Source: Loxodes magnus
Taxonomy: Eukaryota; Ciliophora; Karyorelictea; Loxodida; Loxodidae
Length of the DNA stretch: 64,000 nucleotides
Direction of reading: 5' to 3'
Assembly (NCBI GenBank): GCA_946699065.1
Contig: CAMPDV010000007.1
Span: 1,550,001-1,614,000, forward strand
Of the stretch, positions 26,522 through 35,734 are shown piece by piece; position 1 is the first letter of the stretch, and each line of letters opens with the position of its first letter. The position numbers and the translations under genes were made by a program. Below the pieces are notes generated by a model. That model was not told where the DNA came from. It worked only from the letters and a program-made list of their open reading frames with translations, and did not search any database.

Positions 26522-26769
26522 ATATCTTATTTTTATTAAAGGTCTCTTATTCTCATAGCTATCCTTATATTTATTGGGGTTGCTTTAAGGAGTTTATACT
26601 CTTTCTATACACTTTCCTGGTAATAGCTTTTATTAGACTTTTTGAGGCTAGAATAAGTTTTACTTTATCTCCTTAGTTCTATTAACCGAGTGTTCTGGAT
26701 TTAATTAACTAAGCTATTTAAATTAACCTAGACTCCACTTTTCTAGGATTGGCTTTTCTTCTCTTATAA
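26522..26769 (-). repeat. duplicated 5' flank of the 38.9-kb gene
   Basis: About 248 bases matching 38615-38880 in reverse, with roughly 11 differences by eye (about 95% identity). It ends at the ATG-CTT start of gene A'. It is the outer continuation of the 2.88-kb palindrome, separated from it by two retroposon insertions. Confidence 0.8.
26754..26769. repeat. target-site duplication of retroposon 1, left
   Basis: TTTTCTTCTCTTATAA, identical to 27651-27666. The uninterrupted site survives once in the other palindrome arm at about 38625-38640. Confidence 0.85.
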
Positions 26770-27650
26770 TAATAATAATGAAATTAAAATGTTCAGCAGT
26801 GCCAATCTGGACACCGTTTAAAATAAGTTGTTTATCAGCAACACTTCTCATCATTCTTGATCTAATGAAATTATCTTCACTAAGGTCTTCTCAGTTTCTT
26901 TGATTTCTTGTTCAAAAGGTACTTCACATCATTTTCTTCTGTAAATATCTCCATGCTAGTTGCAATAGAGTCTCTAGTATTTTTCTTATTCTTTACGCCA
27001 AAATTTTTTCTTGAAATTCTAAAATTTTTAGCAATTCTTGTACAAATGTCACTTACTCTTACAGTAGTAGCATTTCTTCCTTACTTATTTGATTGGTTTT
27101 TGATTTATAACCTCTTTTTATTCTATCTCCATCTAATTTGTCTAATTAGTTATGTTTGTGCTAATATTCTTTTGCTTAATAAACTCCAACTCTTGTTTTT
27201 ATACTATATTTTCAAGCCTTGCTGTTTCTTATCTATGTTCAGTTTAAATGTTCCAATATGCTTGGAGTTCCTTTTCTTAGTTAATAATTCTAATCTCTAA
27301 GTTATCTTATCCAAACGATAATAAGTTTCTTAGTTCTTAATTTTCCTACTTAAGCACTTTAATCTCTTCCTAGAGATTGGATATTTCAAATACTAACTGT
27401 AAAATATTTATTTCCTTTTTAATTATCTTTGATGTAAGTTCTTTTCCTGTTATTATATTAGATTCCTTTCTTTTTATTACTTTAGGAGGTGCTTATTATA
27501 GTTATTAGGCTCTTTATTAGTTTTGTAAGTGGGGAGAAGAAGACTCTTGATACTTTTTTTATGCCTGCTTTTTCTCTAGAGCTTTTTTCACTTCTTTGCT
27601 CAAGAAAAAGCCGGGAACGTGATTTTAAGACTCCATTTAATTTTTTTAAT
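26770..27650 (-). mobile_element. ORF1-only non-LTR retroposon 1
   Basis: An 881-bp insertion read on the minus strand: about 14 bases of leader, one open frame, a short 3' region and a (TTA)n simple-repeat tail, flanked by a 16-bp target-site duplication. No LTRs, terminal inverted repeats or reverse transcriptase are present. Tail plus target-site duplication is the signature of target-primed reverse transcription. The arrangement resembles half-LINE (HAL1-like) elements that carry only the first LINE ORF; a partner LINE elsewhere would have to mobilise it. It looks whole. Confidence 0.75.
26851..27636 (-). CDS. LINE ORF1-like coiled-coil, CCHC zinc-knuckle protein
   Basis: 261 residues ending in tandem TGA TGA. 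The first 60 residues are basic and Pro/Ser/Gln-containing. A coiled coil occupies about 75-180. A zinc knuckle with Cys-x2-Cys-x4-His-x4-Cys spacing (CYYC, then WH, then NC) lies at about 195-210. A second conserved YCN...G-x-IY motif follows at about 230. Coiled coil plus CCHC knuckles is typical of LINE ORF1 nucleic-acid chaperones, but also of Gag proteins. The LINE reading is preferred because of the tail and target-site duplication. The frame is unbroken, implying a young insertion. Confidence 0.75.
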
Positions 27651-27666
27651 TTTTCTTCTCTTATAA
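27651..27666. repeat. target-site duplication of retroposon 1, right
   Basis: Second copy of the 16-bp duplication; it continues into the original palindrome sequence up to the next insertion. Confidence 0.85.
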
Positions 27667-27679
27667 GGCATTAAAATAG

Positions 27680-27694
27680 CTTTATCTCTAAGTA
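27680..27694. repeat. target-site duplication of retroposon 2, left
   Basis: CTTTATCTCTAAGTA, repeated at 28670-28684. The single uninterrupted copy is at about 38601-38615 in the other arm. Confidence 0.85.
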
Positions 27695-28669
27695 ATAATA
27701 ATAATAATATTAATTTTAAGTTTTCCGTTTTAGGGATTTCCAACCCCGTCAAGAATACAGCAGTTCATGCTCCTTGTTGTTAAAATAAAAGTTCGGGTCA
27801 CCCAATTTTAGCAAGATTGGAAACTCGGATTTTTCCAGGTTTTCCCTCCTTTAACTTGCCTTGGTTCCATTTTAATCTTGTATATTGAACCATCCGGGTT
27901 GCAATACATTCTTTTCATTCTTGCTTCTTCTTTTTTCTTCTTTTGTTTTTCTTTTATCCAATAGTTTCTTTATTTCTATTAGAATTTCTAACACTTCCGA
28001 TAAAAATGTCATACGCTTCCACAGTAGAAACATTTTTTTTTTATTTTGAATTATTTTCCTTGATTTGTTTGCTCTTTCTAGGCTTCAATTTCCATTTTTA
28101 TAGCTCCAGTTTCGCTTTACTTTTTCTTAAAAGTTTATAATTTCTCTTCTACTTTTCCGAGTCTGTTATCCAGTTCTGTCTGTTTCTAAAGCTAATTTTA
28201 GGATTCGTTAGTCTGACTTTGTGAGATATTCCAAAAGGCGTTAAGATCTCTTTCCTAGGACATGGTCTTGACTCAATTCCTTAGGCTAGATCTAGCTTTG
28301 CCATCAGCATATCATTATCCTTCTTCAATCTCTTGACCTCTTCCTGGAGGTTCAGTACCACTTTGATGAGCTACTCCATGCTCATCTGGCCAGAAGGGTT
28401 GAATTCTGATACCTCCTGGTGGAGAACAGACTTCATCTGTTTCCTCGGTTTCTCGCTTGAGGTTGGAGTTTCCGTGTGTATATTCTTCAAGGTTGGCTTT
28501 CGTTCGTTTTGTTAGATTCCAAGTTGTTAGTTCATTGTTGGTTAAGGTTGTGACAGAGAAGATTGCTAAGATTATTAAGACTTGGCTTCTTGCTTCTTCT
28601 CTTCCTTTTTGGCTTAGGAAGAGGTGGTATAGAAGCCTGAATTGAAACCTTCAACCATTTTTTTTATTC
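27695..28669 (-). mobile_element. ORF1-only non-LTR retroposon 2, decayed
   Basis: A 975-bp insertion with the same plan as retroposon 1: about 11-base leader, ATG at 28658, a basic Gln/Ser-rich N-terminus, a coiled coil near residues 100-135, a CCHC knuckle (CFYC, WH, KC), a YCN...G-x-IY motif, then a (TTA)n tail, all between 15-bp direct repeats. It is clearly the same family as retroposon 1 but diverged, noticeably richer in GC and different in codon choice from neighbouring genes. The coding region appears interrupted about once between the coiled coil and the knuckle. Confidence 0.7.
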
Positions 28670-28684
28670 CTTTATCTCTAAGTA
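28670..28684. repeat. target-site duplication of retroposon 2, right
   Basis: Second copy of the 15-bp duplication; the 2.88-kb palindrome arm begins here. Confidence 0.85.
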
Positions 28685-30305
28685 CTAGCTAAATTTGATA
28701 AGCCTTTAAGAAAGGAAGAATCAGGCCGATTGTTAGTATGAGTATGAATATTCTAAATAAGGTGGTTAAATTTTTTAATCTTATTGGTATTGGTTTTAGG
28801 TAGATTTAAGATAGATTTCTATATATAATCAGTATGCTAATGCATATTAACTATGCAAGGGAACTTCCTTTTCTTCTTTAAAAGCTCCTACCATCTATTA
28901 GCTTCCTACATTTTTATTTCTTTATTTTTGTACTAATTTAGGGGAAGAAATAATCCATTGAATTTCAAGGTAGAAAAGCTATGAAAAATTAAGAAAATAG
29001 AAATATGAAAAGAGGGTTAGGAATGTAAGGATTATATCTAGGAGTTAGAGTCTTTTAGTTTAATCCGTTTTAATCTAGAAGGTACACACAAACTGAAGCA
29101 TATATAAGCTTCCTTAAATTAAGGATTTTAAAGTAAGAGCAATTAGTATAATTACATAGCTAATCTTGCTTAAAATAAATAATCCTTATTAGAGATCTAA
29201 ATTACATTATAGAGGGTACTATAATAAAGACTAAAACTATAACCATATATAACAAAAAAAGGGACTTAGATTAATTAAAAGGCTAGTATTTAAAATGCTT
29301 ACCTCCTTAAACTTATATACCTAAATTTTAATCCTCAAGCATTATATTCTAATTAGATTAAAAAGGTTATTTATACCTAATTATAATCTACTTTAGGTAA
29401 ATAATACTTAAGACTTTTTAATGGAGTTAGATGTGTCAAGCTTGATGTTTTAAATGGTATAATAGTAACATATGGATTAATTAAATCTTTTTAGCTAAAC
29501 TATTTAATGCGAATCATTTAGTAATATTATTCTAATGCTTTAGATATTATGAGATATATTGCTCTATTTTTATGCTATTGAAAGTAAAAAAATAGTATGA
29601 GAAATCTAAAATTTCACATATTATCCTCATGGATTGATATAGCCTTAAACTGGATGGGGATTTGTGGTTAAATAATTATAGTTAATCATTCAGTTCTAAA
29701 CAGACTCCCTATTACATAATCCTTTAAGAAGGAAATGCTTTATATAAATGATATCTCTTAGTTAAACCTTATCTTATTACTATCACTAATTGAAACTATA
29801 TTGATTTGGTATTGAGAAATTAACTAAGGTAAAGTATGGTTAATTATTATAAGTTAATATCTAGAAGACAGTTTTAATCAAGTAATCATATTAGGAATAG
29901 ATTTTAATTTCATCAAAACTAGGATAAAGAAAATAGAGCTGATATTTTGAAAGAAGGTATTAATATCTCACTTTACTTCCTTATTAGCTTGAGTTATTCT
30001 AAAATAATTAAAGTCTCTTGCTTATTCAAATAATAAATACTAGGAAATAAAATATCAAGCACTTCTAACTAAATATAATGATAATGATGCATCATTAGTT
30101 AGTTTCTTTTTAAATGATGTATTTAATTAAAATTAACGAGTCTTAGTTATATAGATAGCTGTTAATGTACGCATATCTTTTTAAGGTACTGTATTTAATG
30201 TCTTAACTTTTTCCTTTTAGTCTAGGTATTTTTATTTCCATTAAATTTACTAAAATAGACATTTAGTTATACAGTTAACTTAATTAAGCTACCAAAATTC
30301 ATTTC

Positions 30306-31424
30306 TCACTTATTACTTATATCAAAACTATCTTGGGCTTAGTTATTCTTGCCTGCATTTTACAGAGCTAAAATTTTATTTTATTAAGCTTCTGCATTAT
30401 TGGGATCCAGCTCAATAGCTTTATTATAGCACTAGATTGCTTCTTGATATCTGCCTAATCTATTTAAGGCAAGTCCTTTCTTATTATAGTAAGAAGCGTC
30501 GTTTGGATTTAGCCTTATAGCTAAGTTATAAAACTCTAATTGCTCTTCATATTTGCTTTGCTTATTTAAAGCAAGCTCTATTCTTTTATAAGCTTCGTCA
30601 TATGAAGGGTTAAACTTAATAGCTTAGTTCAAGCACTAAATTTCTTCTTCTTCTCTGCCCAGAATCTTCAGAATATCTCCCTTGTTAACATAGGCTATAA
30701 TCAGATAAGGATCTATATTAATAGCCTTGTCTAAGCATTCTATAGCTTCATTATGCTTGCCTTGGCTACTTAAAGCGTCTCCTTTATTATTTCAGGCAAT
30801 AGCATGATTAGGATTTAACTAAAGAGCTAAGTTATAACAGTCTACTGCTTCTTCATATCTATTTAAACTTTTCAATGCAGCTCCTTTACTACAATGAGCA
30901 TCAACTAGATTTGGATCTAATTTTATAGCATTGTTCAAACTTTCAATTGCCTCTTCATACTTACCAATCTTATAAAAGGCAAGGCCTTTGTTACAATGAG
31001 CAGTTGCAAGATTAGGTTCGAGACTAATAGCTTCACTATAGCATTTAATAGCTTCTTCATAGTTTCCCAAAAAGTTATAAGAAAGTCCTTTATTACAGTA
31101 AGCTGACGCTATAGCAGGATCTAGCTTAATAGATTTATTCAGAACTTCTATAGCCTCATCATAAAAGCCTAGATTATTAAGAACATCTCCTTTGTTACAG
31201 TATGCAATACTATTGTTAGGATCTATTTAAAGAGCTATATCATAGCACTTAATTGATTGCTCATGCAAGTTTAAGTTTTTTAAGGCAGCTCCTTTGAAGA
31301 TGTAAGCATTAGCAAGTTAGGAATTATTTTCTATAGCTAAATTGAAGTTCTCAATAGCCTAATGATAGTTTCCTTAGTAATAAAGCTATTATCCTTCTAT
31401 ATAATAAGAGTTTTAATCCTGCAT
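30306..31424 (-). CDS. TPR-repeat protein, palindrome copy a
   Basis: 372 residues made almost entirely of about nine tetratricopeptide repeats of 34 residues (pattern N-A-x-x-Y-x-NKG ... Y-x-EAI-x-C/S-Y-x-x-AI-x-L-D/N-P-N). TPR arrays are protein-binding scaffolds; no catalytic domain is attached. Gln codons in the array are mostly TAA/TAG, and the final codon TGA is also the mirror-image stop of copy b. An Asn-Asn-Lys motif inside the array has TGA for Trp. Identical to copy b in the palindrome. Confidence 0.9.
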
Positions 31425-31550
31425 TTATTTAATATTTACCTAAATCAGCTTAAAGCTTAGTACTTTATAGTTTATTTAATTGCTAAAGTTAGAAGTCGCT
31501 ATACTTTAGTATTACAAAGCATAATTAACTTGCTATATCCATAAGATTCT

Positions 31551-32059
31551 TCTATGTGAAGCTTATTTAAGTTTACCTTATCTAGCTTTTATCAGATTTA
31601 TACAGTTTCTAAATATTTAAGCAATTCATTATATAGTTATTGCTTTAGCTCTATCAAGCAAGTACACTTATTTGCATTATAGTTTCTAAACTTAAGCCAG
31701 AAAGATTTTAGTGTTATTATAGAACGATAAGACTTAATAGGTTATAAGGTAGGGCTAATTAGCAAATGGTTATTGAGAATTAGTAGTGTAATTGATTGAG
31801 TTTTGGTTGGTATAAAGAAAGGTGAATAAGATGGTGATACTATTGGCTTAAGAATAGTAGGTAATTAGCTTAGTTTTGCTTTTTATACTATAATTAAGAT
31901 ATTTATCTTAGCAATAAGTTATAACTAAGATTGTACCTTTAAGAGGTTAGAAGCTTATAACTATAGTTACTTGAGCTAATAAAGCTTAAATGGATTATAC
32001 AGTTTAGCTAAGTAGCTAAGCGTTTGAGAAGTAAAAAGTAAATAGCCTTTTAAATAATA
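31551..32059. other. loop spacer upstream of TPR-kinase 2
   Basis: Unique AT-rich sequence between the left arm and TPR-kinase 2. Presumably holds its promoter. No coding frame supported. Confidence 0.5.
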
Positions 32060-34999
32060 ATGGGCTGCGTTTAGACTAATAAAAGTAAAAGCCACTAAGA
32101 TATTATTATCGATTAGGAGATTCATAAATATGACCAAATTATTTAGAGAGATCCTATAAACTTCAATGCTTGATTCAAGTTCGGAATTTATCTTAGCTAA
32201 ATACAGAAGTTTGAAGAGGCAATTAAATGCTTTGACGTTGCTATTAAGCTTAGTCCTTAAAATAATGAAGTTTATATTTATAAAGGAAACTCGCTTATGT
32301 CTTTAAGTTAATTCGAAGAAGCAAACGAAGTATTTAGTAAGATAATAAAGGAAAACCCTAAATTTATTTAAGCTTATTGTAGTAAAGGAGTTTCTCTTCT
32401 AAGGCTATCAAAGCATGAAGAAGCAATTGAATATTTCGACTATGCTATTTAGCATGACTCTAAGAATTATAAAGCTCATAGACAAAAAGGTCTAGCACTT
32501 TACATTTTAAAACGCTATACAGAAGCATTAGAAAGCATCAATGCAGCAATTAGCCTAAATCCTAGCTATTTCTTCTCTTATCTTAATAAGTGCTTAGTTC
32601 TTAATAAGCTATTATAGTTTGAGGAAGCTAATAAAGACAGATAGAAATGTCTTTAGCTCAAACCAGATTATAATGAGATATATGAAGAGGGATAATAGTT
32701 TTTTAGCTTAAATGAGTATGAAGATACTGTATAATATTTAAGCATCGTTACTTAAATCTGTCCTTAGTTTGCTGAAGGCTGAGCACTTAAAGGATAAGCA
32801 CTCTATTTGTTAGATAAGAAACAAGAAACAATTGAATGCTGAAATAAAGCTATTTAAATTGACCCTTAAAGATATGACTTCTATCACCATAAAGCAAATG
32901 CTTGCCAACTATCTGGAGATTATCAATAATCACTATTATGCTATAATGAGGCTATTAATCTTAATCCTTAAGAACCATCACTCTATTTTCATAAAGGAAG
33001 GCTATTTATGAAACTAAATTAGTAAGAAGAAGCAATTTTATGTTTTGATTAAGCTTTGGAACTTAATCCTTAAATGCTTGAAGTCTGGAATAGTAAAGGA
33101 AGGACTTATGCAGATCTAAAATAGGACGAAAAAGCAATGGATTGTTTTTCCAAGGTTCTTGAGTTAGATCCTTATGATATTTAAGCGAATTAGTCAAAAG
33201 GAGCTTATTTTCAAATTATAGGAGAATATGAAGAAGCAATTTGATATTATAATAAGTTGCTTTAGATAAACCCTACAGATACTAATATTTGGTGCTTTAA
33301 AGGAAAATCTCATTTTGAATTAAGTTAACTCGAAGAAGCAATTGAATGCCATAATAAGATAATTCAACTTAACCCTTATTTTGACTTAATAAACTTCTCT
33401 AAAGGAGTTTGTCTGTAACTATTAGGTAGGAATGAAGAGGCAATTAAGGAATTCGATATTGCTATTCAAATAGATGTAAATGAATGTTTAGCTTATAGGC
33501 AAAAAGGAATTTCCCTTTATATTTTAGAAAAATATGAAGAAGCAATAGAATACTTTGATCTAGCTATAATGATAAATCCTGATCGCTTTATTTTTTATAT
33601 TGATAAGAGCTTCGCTAATTAAAAGCTATAAAAGACACAAGAAGCTAACTTGAATCTATAGATTGCTTTAGAATGTAATCCTTAATACTAAGTCATATTT
33701 TGCTAAGGATAACTTTTCTTATAAATGAAAAAATATCCAGATGCAATCAATTACTTAGACCTAGCCATCCAATTAAAACCTGATTTTGCTAATGCATGAT
33801 TTACTAAAGGACTAGCTTTAGCTAAATTAGATAAAAAATAAGAAGCAATTGAATGCTATAATATAGCTTATAATCTGAACCCTTAACTAGAGATAGGTAA
33901 ACTTAAGGAAGAAGTTGAAGCTAAAGTTAAAATAGGAGTTGATGATATTTGATAAATCCTATACTAAAATGGAGCAGGTAGAGACTAAAGGTCTTAAGTT
34001 CGTATCTGAGATTATCGAGAGTTAATTCCTAGTTAATAGTTCTTATCTAACCTCTAACCTGTAGATCAAGGAAGCTAAGGCATTGTTTATCCTATTAACA
34101 TAGAAGGAATACTCTATGCTCTTAAAGTCTTCATTGCCAAGACTAGTTAGTAATAACTGATAGAAGACTTCTATCGTGAGTGTAATGGTCTGTTATGTGT
34201 TAACAATAGGAGAGTAGTAAGAATTATAGGAGTAGCCATAGACACTTCATAGGAAGGAAACTACAAGTTTTGTCATCTTACAGAGTATTAACCTAAAGGA
34301 AGCTTGTTCGACTTAATTAAGTGCGGAGGATTATTTAAAGACCAAGCGAAAGAAGAAAAGTTCAATAATAAACTAATCTTGCTGAGTTAAATTAGTGAAG
34401 GAGTATAAGCTATTCATCAAAGAAAACTAGTTCATAGGGATATCAAATCCAAAAATATTCTTATTGACGAAAATTATTCTCCCAAAATAGCTGATTTAGG
34501 TTTACTGAGTGAAGCTGATAAAACTTCTACTTTAGATGTGAAAGGGTCGCTTTAATGGATGGCTCCTGAGTAATTTAATTACAAGGTGAGTTAGAAGAGC
34601 GATATTTGAGCTTTAGGTTGTGTAGCTGTAGAAATATTTAACGAAAGCTTACCATATCCAAGCTTATAAGCAGCTGAATAAATAATAAAGCATGTTAGTG
34701 TTGATAGGAAGTTCCCTTAATTTTCAGATGAAATAAGAAAGGAAGCTGATTTAGAAGACTTGTTAAAGTAATGTTTTAGTTACGAGCCTTATAAAAGACC
34801 TGATATATATAGTTTCAACAGACAAATAAACTCTATAAAGCAAAAGAGAAATCTAAGTAAATAGGTAAGCGTTAAAAAGGAAGAGGAAATAAAGTCGTAT
34901 AAGGTAGATTGAGGCAAAGGTAACTAATAGGTTGAGTTAGGAGAAGACAAAACTGTAGAGTTGTAATAAGAAACGAGTAATAACTAAAACAGTGCGTGA
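32060..34999 (+). CDS. TPR-repeat protein kinase (TPR-kinase 2)
   Basis: 979 residues in a single frame. Starts MGCVQTNK, again suited to myristoyl plus palmitoyl anchoring. About 17-18 TPR repeats cover residues 30-600 and differ strongly from those of TPR-kinase 1. From about residue 600 onwards the protein is the same as TPR-kinase 1: linker, Gly loop GSQGIV, ALK, VHRDIKSKN, DLG, MAPEQ and DIWALGC. Trp codons within the TPRs are often TGA. Ends Asn-Ser-Ala then TGA at 34997-34999. The gene fills most of the palindrome loop. Confidence 0.92.
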
Positions 35000-35017
35000 G
35001 AGAAGAACTTTCTTATT
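33857..35017 (+). repeat. inverted kinase block, copy 2
   Basis: Partner of 17945-19105. The match begins inside the last TPR and ends a few bases past the TGA, so it covers exactly the kinase end of the gene. Confidence 0.85.
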
Positions 35018-35734
35018 AAACTATTTTCAATAGATTAAATTAAATTACAATTGAAGTAATTTAAATATAAATAAATAATAAAAACAAACATTTAATTTTA
35101 TAAGTTATGATATTAGTTAATTATAACATTTATATATTTAAAAATAAGAAATTATTTTTCTAGCTTTAATTCATTTTAATTTAAATAATATTAGCAAGCA
35201 TTTTATAGTTTTCATCTACATATTATTAAGATAAAATAAAGAGATCTAAATTATTTACTGAGGTATAATTATTAAAATGTTTTATTCTTTTTACTGTATT
35301 AGAGTTAAATTAAATTTCTTTTTCTATAAATTACTTTATTTTACATTTTGTTTTCTTTTTCATAAATTTAAATTTTAACTAGTTATTTGTAAAGTAGATT
35401 TTTAGTTCGTTTCTTAAAATTCTTATAACAAAAAATAATATTTTTTGCTGCAAAATAGACTTGGAAGTATTGAATCACATAAAAACTTTATCTGCTTATT
35501 GATAGGCACAAAATATTAAATTTATAATCATAAAATTGCAAATAATTAGGCCCTAAGTTCAGTTTAAAACGACTGTGTTGCACAAATTCACTAAAATAAG
35601 TATAATCAAAATTTATAAGAAAATCTCAAATTTCTTTAATTGAATCTGAAGATTTCTTCATTTTTCATAAATTTGTATTTTCTCACATTCTTATAAAAAA
35701 TTATTAACCTTTCATCTATCATCTATTAAAAATA
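35018..35734. other. loop spacer downstream of TPR-kinase 2
   Basis: Very AT-rich, unique sequence between the kinase stop and the right palindrome arm. No gene or RNA recognised. Confidence 0.5.

Larger units (their letters stand above)
28670..31550. repeat. 2.88-kb palindrome, left arm
   Basis: Inverted copy of 35735-38615, both 2881 bases. All segments I compared, coding and non-coding, were identical. It contains a TPR gene (30306-31424). The rest, 28685-30305, is AT-rich with no gene I can support; it is conserved only because it is in the palindrome. The loop between the arms (31551-35734) holds TPR-kinase 2. Confidence 0.92.

Noticed and set aside
26908-28645. Several plus-strand hydrophobic frames between 26.9 and 28.6 kb
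   Set aside because: All are shadows of the two minus-strand retroposon ORFs.
26770-28669. LTR-type or Gag-only viral element
   Set aside because: No LTRs, no protease or polymerase; the simple-repeat tail and variable-length target duplications fit a non-LTR retroposon better.
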